This document shows positions 44,379 through 55,607 of a DNA stretch of 64,000 bases, one piece after another (position 1 is the first letter of the stretch; each line of letters begins with the position of its first letter). The position numbers and the translations under genes are program-made. Under the pieces are notes generated by a model that ran no database searches, had not been told where the DNA came from, and was given only the letters and a program-made list of their open reading frames with translations. This stretch comes from Hondaea fermentalgiana (taxonomy: Eukaryota; Sar; Bigyra; Thraustochytrida; Thraustochytriidae), in NCBI GenBank assembly GCA_014084085.1, contig NPFB01000107.1, forward strand, positions 68,289 through 132,288. Direction: 5' to 3'.

Positions 44379-47300
44379 CTAGTCGGCCGTGCTGTCAAGC
44401 TGCACAGCAAAGAGCAAATTGGGAAACTTTTTGGCGAGAATGAGGAACTCGTCAATATCGACCGTTCCAGACCCGTCGCGATCCGCCTGCTGCATAACGG
44501 TGTCGACCTTGCGGCGCACAGCCTTGGGATCCGACACGAGATGGTTTGCCTTGAGAATCTCGGTAATTTCCGTTCGATCAAGAGAACCGTTGCCATCTTC
44601 GTCGTACATGAGGAAACAAAAGTTGCAGCGCGTCTCGAGAGGGGCATTGGCGAAATTGCAGAGACCAAGCAAAATCTCACGCATGTTCACTCGAGCCTGA
44701 CCCTCGTAGTCCATGAGCTTGAAGAGCTTCTTGTACTCGCCAGTAGGCTCCACGAGCAGGATGTCGCACATGGTGGGGAAGTCGACAAAGCCGGTGGAGC
44801 CGGCGCCGCGGTCGAGAAGGCGGAACTTCTCAAAGGCTCGCTGAAGCGTTGGCATCGAAACCTCATTCGCCTGAGAAAAGAGGCGCATCAAATTGATCTT
44901 CTCTCGCTTCGTAGCTGCGTCCTGCTCCTGGCGCGCTGCCACATCCTTACCATCGAGGCCCAGCGCTGCCGTTCCAGGTGCGGCCTCGACGATATCTTTG
45001 ACAGTGGAAGCGTCAAAGTTTGCTGGGTCCGGGTGCAGCATGAGTAAGCGAAATTCAGCAAAGGAGACCTGACCGTCGCCGTCAGAGTCGACCATGCGAA
45101 CCATCTCGTCCACCTCTTCGTCAGTAATGAGCTCGCCCATGCAAACGAGGATGTGTCGAATTTCACCTGCGCCGATGAAACCATTTTTATTCAGATCGAT
45201 GAATTGAAAGGCCGATTCGATGTCCGCGTCCGTGAACTCATCCGTGGAACCGGGCGGGCGCCCGTTGACAAATGCGCCTTTTCCAAAACCAGAATCTTTC
45301 GCGACAGCAGCCTGCTCATCAGACTCGTCGCGGAGTCTGTTCTCACGTTCTGTGTCGTCAAAAGTGTCCATGTCTGGCTGCAGCAACGGGTATGCCACGC
45401 CCGGCGGCGCAATGAATTCGAGGTGCAAATGCACCTCACCGCATTTGGTAACACGGCCCCAAGTATCCTTGTTGCGCAAGGTAACCCAGGTATCAAGCAC
45501 GCCCTTTCGAAAGAGTGGAAGAAGCGAGAAGGATGCTTTCCCAATAAGATCATCGGATCCAATCGTGTCCTCGTCGTAGACCTCCATGACGAGCTCGTGA
45601 TGGTCCACGACGGCCATCTTGGACGTTTCGTCCCACCTTGGGTCAGTTCCACCATCTGTGTCGGTTTTCGTCCGCATTTTGAAGTTTGATGTGTCGTAAT
45701 TCGACTTCATCATGTAGACAATGTAAGGATCTTGACGACCCATGGTGTCCTTGTCGACAAGATGACGAGCCTCGATCGACTGGATCACTAGCGTACCTGC
45801 GGGGTAGAATTGGAAGCGTAAACGCACTTCACCGGAGAGCTTGTCCATGTTTCTCCCTTGGAAAATCTCATACCATTCCTCGTGAATGCGCCCCATGCCT
45901 TCTTGGTCGAATTCTTCCATTGTCGACGCATCCGTCATGAATTCGAGCAAATTAAAGTTTCGGGCCCCAATGAGATCGTCCGATCCAATGTCTTCGTCAA
46001 AGCAGGAGAAATGCAGCTGTTCTGTCCACGTATTCGATTTTAACCAAAGGCGCAGCTCCTCTCCATCAAAGGAGCAGTCCGTGCCTCCATTTTTTATCGT
46101 CTTGGATCGTTGTGGCTTTTGGTCCAACATTTCAAACTTGCAGTATGGATCCTGCTTGCCCATGAGCTCCATGTTCTTCATCTTTCGGCCCTCCATGCAA
46201 TGCACAAGTAGGTAACCCATGCGAGCAGGATAGAAACGCATGCGCAATTTTACCCCGCCGGCAGGTTGCAATGGGTCTGACTTTCGTCGGCGGTAAAACA
46301 GCCGGTACTCTCCTTCATGCTGGAAATTTACAAAGAGCCCAGATACAGAAATTTCCGCCTCGGCGAGTGTCGTGTCTGCAAGCACGTTGCTGTTCATAAT
46401 TTTGAAGGTCAGCGTCACGTCGCCTTCTGAAGCAAAGGGTTCTGGATCAACCAAATTAAAGACCATCTTCTCGTTGAATGGAACGTCTTTTCCCTGGTTC
46501 TTAAGGACTCGACCCTTGTGCGTTGGGGCCTTCTTTTGCTTTCCAAGAGTGCACTTGAGATATGGATCGATTCGTGTCTGTGTAATTGCTGCTGCGGCTT
46601 CATCTTTCGAAAGTCCATACGCCTCCACTACTTCGACCACGAGCTGTCCCGGGACAAGCTTTGGGAGCACCTTCACGACTGGCTCAAGATTGTCTTCGGC
46701 ATCCTGTGCGGGTGGAAGTTCGAGAGCTTCAGCTCTATCAAGTTCGTCAAATTGTCCAGCCGGGATGGTGTGTTGTTGAACATCATGCGATTCTCCTTCG
46801 TGTTGCGGCGGTCCAGCTTGCGGAAGAGGTATCTCAGCTGGTGGCGGTGGAATGATCGGCTTGGCGCCTTCCATAGGCGGTGGCGATGCAGGTGGGGGAG
46901 GCGATGCAGGAGGTCCTGGAACTTTGCTGGCTTGAGGACGAGCACCTGGTGCTTGAGTGCCTGCCGGCGGGGGAGGTTTACCTGCGGGAGGTGATGATGA
47001 TGATGATGCTGGTGCCAGATTCGGTGGCGGCGGGCTTTGAGGTGGTGGTGGGCTTCCTGCTGGAGGCGGCGGGCTTCCCGCTGGAGGCGGCGGGCGGCCT
47101 GCAGGAGCTGGAGGGCGACCTGCAGGAGCTGCAGGTCGCCCTCCTGGCGCGGGAGGCCTACCTGAAGGTGCCGCGGGACGTCCAGCAGGCCGAGGAGGTT
47201 GCCCAGCTGGTCGAGGTGGTTGTCCAGCAGGGCGTGGTGGTTGTCCAGCAGGGCGTGGTGGTCCCGTGGGATGTCCAGCTGGGCGTGGAGGCTGGCCTCC

Positions 47301-48276
47301 TGGAATTGGCGCGCCCCCTGGACGTGGCGGCTGGCCAGTTGGGCGTGGCGGAAGACCTGCAGGACGAGGCGGTTGACCTGCAGGACGAGGTGGTTGACCT
47401 GCTGGACGAGGAGGTGAACCTGACGGAATGGGCGGCGATCCTCCTCCAGGAGGACTACGAGGTCCTTGAGGCAGCGGAGGCCTTCCGGTAGGCGGTGACA
47501 TAGCGCCCGCAGACCCCCCAGGTGGGCGCGGGCTTCGAGGCCCTTGCGGCAGAGGCGGTGAACCCGAGGTAGGGGTAGGACGAGGTGGTCTTGCAAGACC
47601 GGGAGGACCACGAGGACCACTGGGAAGTGGGGGTGCACCTGCTCCACCTGGAGGACTTCGTGGTCCTCGTGGTAGAGGTGGACCCCCAGGCCCTCGTGGA
47701 CCACGCGGTAGTGGAGGTCCTGCGCCACCAGGAGACTGAGGGCCTCGCGGGCCCCGAGGCATCGGTGGTGCTCCAGCAGGCATGGGCGGCCCACGAGGCA
47801 TGGCGGGCCGAGGTCCGGGCGGTAATGGTCGTCCTTCCTTTGGTTCTGCTGGCGACTGTGGAGACATGGGGCCCATTGGTGATCCAGGCGTCCCTTTTGC
47901 GGCGCCCGCTGGCATAAGCTTTGGTTTCTTTGGAGGTGGAACTCCTGGAGGTGGTTTGCTTGGAGTCTCAGGTGCTGTAGCGTAGGGAATAGCATGAAAA
48001 GCAACAGCTCGTGGTCAGCACAATGATCATCATCACCACCTTTCGTCTTTTCTTGCCACTTCACAATCATGGATATCTCGAATGCTACTTACCAAGGGTT
48101 CGTGGAGGGGGACCACGAGGCGGAACTCTTGCTCCGGGAGCCCGTGGCCCGGGGGGCGCAGCAACATTTGCGCCCGGAGGTCCTCGTGGCGGTCCTCTTG
48201 CGTTGGTCTGGCCTCCAGGGGCGCCCGCCGCCGCTCTCGGCGGCGGACCCCTGGGTCTTGGCGGCGGTCTGTCCAT
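44379..48276 (-). CDS. Proline-rich triple-C2 and EF-hand calcium-binding protein, two exons
   Basis: Exon 1 is 48276-48093 and exon 2 is 47974-44379, with a 118-nt GTAAGT...CTACAG intron. The ATG at 47915 would also open exon 2, but splicing keeps the proline-rich frame (phase 1) and gives 1,259 aa. Residues 1-480 are a disordered Pro/Gly/Arg-rich region with PPRPAGQ repeats. Three C2-like domains follow (about 510-650, 660-800, 800-950); the second and third carry GKQDPY and GRQDPY plus D-E-D-x-x-G-S-D-D-LIG, typical calcium-site loops. The C-terminus has EF-hands: DLNKNGFIGAGE, DSDGDGQVSFAE, DEDGNGSLDRTE and DRDGSGTVDIDE are complete, and others are degenerate. It probably binds calcium and membranes; no precise family is recognised. 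Confidence 0.87.
46975..47530 (-). repeat. Coding 21-bp repeats (PPRPAGQ type) in the proline-rich domain
   Basis: Imperfect tandem repeats, mainly 21 bp (seven codons), encode PPRPAGQ/PPAPAGR variants in the C2/EF-hand gene. The repeats also create long artificial open frames on the opposite strand. Confidence 0.85.
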
Positions 48277-48683
48277 GGTTCGTCTCCACCGCACGCGGGG
48301 CTGCCCTCCTTCAGGGCTCGCTGAGTGCCTACGCCAAGCCCCGAGGCGTGCGGGGTTCCCGCACGCGGACTCCGGCGGCGAGGCGGTTCTGGGTCGCGCT
48401 AGCTAGCCCCTCTTTTATGTCGAATGGAGAGAGACAGATGAGAGAGAGAGAGAGAGGGCTTCTCTCGAACTATAACAGGGAGTGTATTTTATGTCCCGAA
48501 ATCAGTTAGGAGAGCCGTTGAGGATGCGTTATTAAGGCTTCCCAGATAGCAACACCAGGGTTGACTTGGGGTACACACCGTTTCGCTGCTTCTGCTGCTT
48601 CTGCTGCTACTTGGAGATGCCGGCAACTTTGACGTCTTTGGCAAAGCTTGCGCGTATGAGCGAGCGCTTCGCAAGGCGACGTG
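48277..48683. promoter_or_regulatory. Divergent promoter C2/EF-hand gene and coiled-coil/LRR gene
   Basis: 407 bp. It contains a GAGAGAGAGAGAG run near 48440-48456 and a CTTCTGCTGCTTCTGCTGC run near 48588-48607. AT content is moderate. No gene is seen. Confidence 0.5.
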
Positions 48684-48953
48684 ATGTCTGGGGTTCACGG
48701 GCGCCATGATGGCCTCGAGAAAAGCGACGGCGACGAGGACGGCGACGTTGACGCCAGCGGCAACAAGGACAAGGACGATGACGAACAAGAAGAAGAAGAA
48801 GAAGAAAAGAAAGCAGAGGTGACCAAAGAGCCCGAAGCAACCACCTCTTTGCCACGTCGTTGGTCTCCTCCAGTGGCGACAGCTACGCCGCCACCGACGA
48901 CGAATGCCACTGCAGGACCACGAAGAGACGGCCCCAAACCGGCAATTCCTTCC

Positions 48954-48985
<32 letters not shown>

Positions 48986-51191
48986 TCCCACTCTAGCGCA
49001 TGATGCAAGAAGGCTCCGAGAAGCTCAAGAAACGCGCGAGGCGCAGGTCGCAAGTCTACGCGAGCACATAAAAAATCTGCAACTAAAGTTGCAAGCCAAA
49101 GAAGATATCGTCGCTAAGACACGCGCCGAAAACGCCGACCTCATGGAAATGATCGAGGCACGCGAGAGTGAACTTGAAGAAGTCAGATTAGCCGCTTCAC
49201 AAAAGTCCGCAAGGCTCAAAGATGCACGTGAGCAAGTTGTTGCCGGTGACGAGGAGTTCGATATGCTCAGCGAGGCGCTAGAGGAAAAGTCGCGAGAGTC
49301 GCGCGCCCGCGCCGCAACCGTAGTCGAGCTGCAGGACACAGTGGATCGAATGAAGGCTGAAGAGGTTCGCCTCAAGACAATTATACGAAAACGAACGACA
49401 ATTGCGTCCACGACGGGAACAGGAAATGCAGCTACATCACGCTCGGCAGAAGATGTTTGCTTGAGCGCACGCAGTTTTGCCGAGAATGACCTCATTGCGC
49501 TGCGAGATGAGGCACTCGCTGTCAAGGAAGAGCAATTGGCTCTTGTGAACAAGAGCAATGTTGCGCTGCGGGAAAACATCGACCAGCTCGAGACGGAGAT
49601 GCAGCAAATGCAGGTGGACGCCGTAGCAAAAGATAAAATGATCAACACACTGCGTACAGCGAAAGAAGCCGCTGAAGCAGAGATCCAAGAGCTCGCGCAT
49701 CAAGTCGAGGTGAAGAAGGGGCGGGAAGCCGCGATGGAAGTTTCTACGCAGCAGAACGCGCAGCTGCTTCAGCTATTACAACAACAGGAAGCCCACTCGG
49801 AGAAGGTGCAGACGCAAAACGAGGCCCTCGAAGAAGAAGTTCGATCGCTCAAGGAAAAGGCGCGTAAACTCGTGAGCACAAATGCGGACCTGGAGGCAAA
49901 TGCCACGACGTCTGCGGCGGAAGCAAGCCGTTTACGGCGCGAGCTTCTGACGGTGCGAAGTTCCTGGGAGAAAGAGGAAACTCTGCTACGTCGTAAACTG
50001 CGCAAACTGGAGATGGAGTCCGCCAAAACGATTGCCGCTCAGCGTGAAGAGCTGCGCATCCGGCGCGAAAAACATTACGAAATGCTTGAACGCGTTCAAA
50101 CCGCCGAAGACAAGGTGCGCGCCGCCGAGGACAGTGTCGACGAAGCGCGTCGCGAAATGGCTGACTTTGAGGCCGAGCGACTCGAGCTGCAGGCGCGGGT
50201 CGTGGAGATCCGTCGCTGGGCTGATTCGCGCGAGGCGCAACACCACAAGGTTCTGACGGACGCGCACGCCTCGCGCGACGAGGCGCGCGCTCTGGCTGCG
50301 GATCTTGAGAAACAAAGGGCGGCCCTCACGCTGCAGCTTCATGAAATGTCAGGAACTGTGCTTAAAGCGGTCGACAAGCAGCGAGGAGCCATCGACGAGG
50401 CTTCTCAGGTCAAGCACGCACTTTCGGGCAAAGAACTCGAACTCGAGCAGATGCATAAGCGCATGGTCAAAGAAGGCAATCTTCAGGGCAAACGCAGAAT
50501 GAAGGCCGAGCTTGAGCAGCGGACTTTGCTGGACCAGCTTGAGCAGCTCCGCCAGGAGAACCTTGCCCTCGCTGAAGCGACGAATTCGAACTTTGAGCAG
50601 CAATCCAAGCAGACCGCTGCGCTCCAGCGTCAATGTCGGAACCTTGAAGCCCAACTGGCAGAGGCGACGCGAGCCCAAGAAGCGCGACTTGCCGGTGTGC
50701 TCGCCTATGTGGAGGCCGCTCTGCTGGTGAGACGGAATAATGGTCATCACCTCTGCCTGCGAGGCTGTCGCATTGGATCGAGTCGATATGTGGACCCGCA
50801 GACGGCCCGCAAGGCGGTGACCAGCGTCTGCAAACATCTCGCTGGGCTCTTGCCGCGTTGCCAGGCTGCCAACGACGCAAGTGTGACCCTCGATCTTGCG
50901 GACAATGCGCTTGGAGACGACGCTATCGTAGATGGACTTGGCATGCTCGTTCAAGCGCCCTTTATCGCTTCAACTGTGACGTTGAATCTCTGTGACAATG
51001 AACTCACAGCTTCGGGTCTCCGGTCGCTCGTTCTTGCATTGCAAAAGAACCCACGCGTGCAGCACGTCTTTGTTCATCGTGACGGGACAATACAAGGCCT
51101 GCGTGGCGCCGATGTCGTGTACACTCTTGAGGTCGCAGGCAACGCTCGTCCCAGCGAGCATATGACGCACGAGAAACTTCCGCAGCTATGA
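48684..51191 (+). CDS. Long coiled-coil protein with C-terminal leucine-rich repeats
   Basis: 835 aa from the ATG at 48684. An acidic Asp/Glu/Lys-rich N-terminus and an Ala run (GCA repeat, 48954-48988) precede a nearly continuous coiled coil (about 105-690) rich in Glu, Lys, Arg and Ala. The C-terminal 140 residues have LRR (RNI-type) pattern: HLCLRGCRI, VTLDLADNALGDDAIVDGLG, VTLNLCDNELTASGLRSLV. Such proteins are usually structural, and relatives of this layout occur at basal bodies and cilia, but function cannot be assigned. Neighbours include other probable cilium proteins. Start choice is supported by ATG and the divergent promoter. Confidence 0.82.
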
Positions 51192-51652
51192 TAGCTATGA
51201 GACGATATTTATTGCCAGGGCGGGCGTCGCCTCTTCTTCATATGCGCAATCTGAAAGATTTTCCTTAAACAATGACTCGGAACAATCGGGGCTTCTGTTT
51301 GGCGGAATGTGCTCGCGTAATGCCCTCTTTGTACAAACTTTCAGTGGAGCGCATCTACAAAGCATAGAGATGAAAATTGAAATGAACAGAATTAGCCTTG
51401 AATCTCGAGAAGAGTCTCTTTGTTGCTTGTCTGAAGAACTTTTAAAAGTTCATGCGGCTCAAGTCGCGGTCACGGTCAGAGACTCACGGTCAAGTCACGG
51501 TCACTTCTACTTTTTTCGTCTCGTAACGGATAGGCTAGCTAGGAAGCTAGGGCTAGTTGGGCCTCATCAAGCCTTGATTGACAGAGAGCGCGCGCAGATC
51601 GGTTGACGCTGAGAACGTTGACGAGAGGTGGGCCGGGCCCGCGCTCGACGCT
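51192..51652. promoter_or_regulatory. Promoter region of the C2HC zinc-finger gene
   Basis: 461 bp. It contains a duplicated TCACGGTCA-type string (51468-51503) and GCTAGCTAGG near 51535. No gene is seen. Confidence 0.45.
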
Positions 51653-52426
51653 ATGAACGGGATGCAGCAGCGACCACTGGGCCGGGGCCCCAAGGCTGTG
51701 ACGTGCTATATTTGCGGGCGCGGGTACGGCACCAACTCAATTGGGATTCACATCAAGCAGTGCCAGAAGCTCTTCCTCGCGCAGGAGGCCCAAAAGCCCA
51801 AACACGAGCGAAGGCCTCTGCCACAACCGCCCAAGGACGCTGATGTGACCGAGGAAGATCTGCTCAACGTCCGTCCGGGCAAGGCGAACAACGTTGACTG
51901 GGACAAGTTCAACGATGCAGCTTTTGACACTTTCAACAAGGAAGCACTCGTTCCATGCGAGAATTGCGGACGCACGTTTCTCCCCGATAGCCTTGTCCAT
52001 CACCGAAATGCGTGCAAAGCGGACAAGCCTACTCGCCGCGTAGGCGAGTCAGTCCGCGCTGACGGAGGTCAAACTACCTCGCCAGCTCTCTCTGGATCTG
52101 CAAAGGCTGCAAGCAGCACCAGGCCAAAAAGCGCAGCAAAAAAGGTTGAACGACGACCGAATACGGCCTCGCGAGCTGGCGCCTCCTTGGCTCTTGGCGG
52201 CGGGCCAGCAAAGCATCAAGAACCTCAGCAGCAAAGTCAAGAAGACGGAGACTCGGATCCAAGGCAGAATCATCATCTCTATAGTGCACGCGAAGGAAAT
52301 CAAAGTTCGAGCTCTTCGGCACATGACTCCGGACTGGCAATTTTGCGGAGTGTTGTGACCGACCTCAAGGGCCGCGGAGTGCCCGAGTCCTCCATTCTGG
52401 ACTGTGTAAGAGAAGCGCTTGCATGA
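51653..52426 (+). CDS. C2HC zinc-finger protein (ZC2HC1/ZNF474-like)
   Basis: 257 aa from the ATG at 51653; a second ATG at 51662 is possible. Two zinc fingers of the C-x2-C...H-x3-C type are present: CYICGRGYGTNSIGIHIKQC (about 18-37) and CENCGRTFLPDSLVHHRNAC (about 102-121). Between them is FDTFNKEAL-like linker sequence, as in ZC2HC1 proteins, where fingers are separated by about 60 residues. The rest is disordered, Ser/Gln/Pro-rich, ending in a short helix. Members of this family occur in ciliary and flagellar proteomes; the role here is inference. Confidence 0.85.
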   Translation: MNGMQQRPLGRGPKAVTCYICGRGYGTNSIGIHIKQCQKLFLAQEAQKPKHERRPLPQPPKDADVTEEDLLNVRPGKANNVDWDKFNDAAFDTFNKEALVPCENCGRTFLPDSLVHHRNACKADKPTRRVGESVRADGGQTTSPALSGSAKAASSTRPKSAAKKVERRPNTASRAGASLALGGGPAKHQEPQQQSQEDGDSDPRQNHHLYSAREGNQSSSSSAHDSGLAILRSVVTDLKGRGVPESSILDCVREALA

Positions 52427-52751
52427 AGTGGCTCATGATTTGATTGGGAAACTTTCCTTCTCTTTTGATCTTCCTAAATGAAAGAAATCGAACCGACATG
52501 TGTTCGCATACCTGTGGCGACCTTGAGAGGCGGGCCAACAGGAGGGATGACAGGTTCGTGCCATTTTGAAATCTCACTCTTCTTTCCAAGAGAAAAACTC
52601 AACAAATGCACTTGTACTTTGCCGTCCCGACAACAGCTTGCACATGAGGCTACGCGTATCCTTTTTTTCCTTCTCGACCTGCCAACAATTTGCCTTTGTG
52701 TTTTTGCTTTGTTTTTTCTTTGTCATGCATGTATGTCTACTACCTAAAAAG
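52427..52751. other. 3' intergenic region between convergent ZC2HC and JmjC genes
   Basis: 325 bp, T-rich on the plus strand near 52660-52730. Expected to hold both 3' UTRs. No gene is seen. Confidence 0.5.
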
Positions 52752-54431
52752 TTAAACCATCGAGATGAACTGGTTTGTGTCCCTTGCGACCTTGGGACAG
52801 ACGGTAAAGTCGGGTCGGTCAGAACGCAAGGGGTCCTTATCGAGCGCAATGGCAACATTCTCGCATCCGCGCGTCCAAAAGTTGACCATCACCGTGGGCC
52901 CAAGGTTCTGAATATGGTGCCACCAACCAGCAGGAAGATAGAGCATCTCGCCAGCGTTAAGATCGATCGTGATGGACTGCAGCGAGTCGAGAACTGCCTT
53001 TTGCCTGGCCGAGGGGTTCGGGTCGTTCGGGTACTTGACAGAAGCCCAGCAGAGACTCTGGTGCTTGCCAGTGCAGAGCACAGGGGCAAGCTTGTGTGCC
53101 TCAGTGGGTGGTGCAATGAACCAACGCTTGGTGCCTTGCACCATGCTAACCCAGTTGTCACAACAGTCATGATGCAGCTTAGTGTCCGAGGTAGAGGTTC
53201 CCATCCACATTGTCGGAACCTGAAAGCGCTTTTTTGGCACAAAAGGGGGGTAGGAAATGTTCATCATGGCCATGTACTTGGCCCCAATCATCATATTGCG
53301 CGGATAATTGCGCAGTCCAGATGCCTTGGCAAGGACAGTGTCATGCTCAATCGCATGGAGGCCAGGGCCAAAGTCAAGGTTGGCGTTGGTCAAACCGGCC
53401 TTGCTGTGATACTTGAGGTACGGCTTTTGATTTGGGCTTGGTTCCCAAGGGAACTCTTTGCGCAAGCCCGACAGCGTCCAACCCTCGGTGAGAAAACCCA
53501 GGTGGCGCATGAGATGAAAGGGGATGATGACCGGCGTGGACGTGGATCGGAAGACCTCGTGGAACTGTTGCCTGGAGATGCGCTGCGCGAGGCGCGGGAT
53601 GTACCTGCGGTGCGGCAGGGCGCCAAAAAACTCATCATGCATTTGCTGCAAGGACCACAGTTTCGAGTACGGCTGTTTCGCGGCGGAGGCTGGGGCCTCG
53701 ATCACAGGAGCCGCCAGGTACTCGGCTCCGTCGCTGAAGAGCAGGTTGCCGAGCTCCTTGACGCGAACAGCACCCGATTGCGTGGCCGCAGACTCCTCTG
53801 TGCGTTCTGCGTCGGGGTCCATTTGTTTTTCAATGAGTTCAATCGATTCCTCCTCCATTTTCTTCACTTCGGGCGAATCGGCATCCTCGTCCTCGTTGTG
53901 GCCATCCGCGAGGCTTTCCTCGTCGGGTTGCTCGGGATACTCCTCCTTGGATGGTACCTCGGGCATGTCATCTTGGTTACTCGAAAACGTTGACGATGAG
54001 GAGCTCGAGCTGGTCTCGGCGGCGCGTCGTGACGTCGCCGAGGGCAGACTTGCCGTGTCGATGTCGAAGGAGCCGACCGCAGCCGCCGCGGCTTGAGATT
54101 TCGCGACGGCGGCGCGAGCCTCCTCCGCGGTCTGCCCGGAGGGGGACATTGTGTACACGAAGAGGAAGACCACCAGCAGCATCCCTGCCACGAGCATCTC
54201 GGCCTTGCGAGGCGCCCTCGCCCCGCCGCCGCCCGCGCCGCCGCGGCGCTTCCTGCCGTCCATGGAGCCCATCCTCGTCGGGTCCCGGCGCCGCGTCGCG
54301 CGGACGCAGGGCCTCCTCGCGCCTCGCTCGCCCCCTCGCGCCTCCGCTCCCCGCTCGCCCCCTCGCTCCTCGCTCGCTCCCGTGCCCGCGCACGAGAAGG
54401 CGCTCGCGAGTTGGGTTTCTGCGCTCGCCAT
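52752..54431 (-). CDS. Membrane-anchored JmjC/cupin-8 domain oxygenase
   Basis: 559 aa from the ATG at 54431; ATGs at 54272 and 54263 are alternatives and would give a shorter, cleaner cytosolic tail. A basic N-terminus precedes one hydrophobic segment (MLVAGMLLVVFLFVYTM), then an acidic Ser-rich stem (about 130-260), so it looks like a type II ER/Golgi protein. The catalytic domain (about 290-545) is of the JmjC/cupin-8 class of Fe(II)/2-oxoglutarate oxygenases. It has the HxD pair at 420/422 (LHHDCCDNW), a distal His at 505-506 (PAGWWHHIQNLG), and WFIAPP and VNFWT strands. All three iron ligands are in place. The substrate is unknown. Confidence 0.88.
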   Translation of the reverse strand: MASAETQLASAFSCAGTGASEERGGERGAEARGGERGARRPCVRATRRRDPTRMGSMDGRKRRGGAGGGGARAPRKAEMLVAGMLLVVFLFVYTMSPSGQTAEEARAAVAKSQAAAAAVGSFDIDTASLPSATSRRAAETSSSSSSSTFSSNQDDMPEVPSKEEYPEQPDEESLADGHNEDEDADSPEVKKMEEESIELIEKQMDPDAERTEESAATQSGAVRVKELGNLLFSDGAEYLAAPVIEAPASAAKQPYSKLWSLQQMHDEFFGALPHRRYIPRLAQRISRQQFHEVFRSTSTPVIIPFHLMRHLGFLTEGWTLSGLRKEFPWEPSPNQKPYLKYHSKAGLTNANLDFGPGLHAIEHDTVLAKASGLRNYPRNMMIGAKYMAMMNISYPPFVPKKRFQVPTMWMGTSTSDTKLHHDCCDNWVSMVQGTKRWFIAPPTEAHKLAPVLCTGKHQSLCWASVKYPNDPNPSARQKAVLDSLQSITIDLNAGEMLYLPAGWWHHIQNLGPTVMVNFWTRGCENVAIALDKDPLRSDRPDFTVCPKVARDTNQFISMV

Positions 54432-55323
54432 GTTCGGCCGGAGCAGGAGCTCGTTCGAGCAGGCCTCGACGGAGCGATCAACCACCGACTGCGGCGCGCC
54501 CCGCTCACAGTCGGCCTTTCGCCCGACAAGTCGACCAAACGACGGATTGTCGACTGGTGGACGGATTGCGCACTTGCCAATCACGGGACGATAACAGCCC
54601 GTTTCGGGGGTCCGCGAAACAGGGGTCTGCGCAACGCGCGGGTCGGAGAGACCGCGAAGGTCCGAGGTGCTGCTGCCGCGGCCTAGCTAGCATCTGGCTG
54701 TCGATCTGGCTGCGCGAAACATGGGTCACAGCCGCGGTCGCAGTCGCGGCAGGGCCCAGCGGGCACGGGGATAGTTCCGAGGCCCGACCGCGCGGGAACG
54801 AGGGGCCTCGTCAGCCAGGTATGGCGCGGAGGTCCGCGCCATGCCGTGATGCGCCCAGAATGCGGAAAAGACGGGGAGACGCAGGGGAAGCGTGAATCCA
54901 CGGAGTACACACCGTTTCTGTGAGAGGGGACAGGGAGGCGCTGTCGCCGCGCGAGCGAAGGCACTAACGAGCAAAACGAAGGGCGCGGAGGAAATGGAAT
55001 CAAGATAGGCACGCAGGTAGGACTCCGAGACGCAGAGGCTCTGCCTGCGGCGGCGCGTTGCTTTGAGACGCTGGTCGCATTGCAGGGGCCAGAGCGCTTT
55101 GTTCGCTTGCGCGCTGGTTCACCTGGCTGCCGGCCTGGCTGGTCGGCTGGCTCGTGACGCACGGCAACAGCGGCAGCGAGGAGTTGTGCGACGGCGCGTT
55201 CTGTGTGTGGATATTTGCGTTTGCGCGCGCAGCCAGCAGAGACGGAAAGCTCTCGGGTTCTGCGAGCGTCTGGAGACGTCGTAGACGAACTTGCTCTTGA
55301 TTTGACAGTCAGGCATACATAGA
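54432..55323. promoter_or_regulatory. Divergent promoter JmjC gene and CH-like giant gene
   Basis: 892 bp, GC-rich. It contains GCGAAACA(G/T)GGGTC-type strings at about 54613-54628 and 54713-54728, and GGTCGCAGTCGCGG near 54736. No gene is seen; frames here are compositional. Confidence 0.5.
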
Positions 55324-55572
55324 ATGCGCGCGATGTCGCCCACTACGAGGGGCCGGCCTTTGCCTCGGGATGAAACGCGCACGGCAGCTCAACGCAGCAG
55401 GAAGACCTCACCGCACGGATTGCGATCTCCTTCTGCATCACATTCGCAAGGTATGCCAAAGACTCTTGCAAAGAGCAAGATGCAAGACGGTCCAAAAAAG
55501 CAGTACTCAGGACAGCCCCAACGAAGAGCACCACAGGCTCAACAACATCAGCAACAGCGGCAGCAGCAAGAA

Positions 55573-55607
<35 letters not shown>

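Noticed and set aside
46673..48070. 465-codon minus frame rich in His and Leu, and plus frames at 46880-47917
   Set aside because: Shadow frames of the proline-rich coding repeats in the C2/EF-hand gene.
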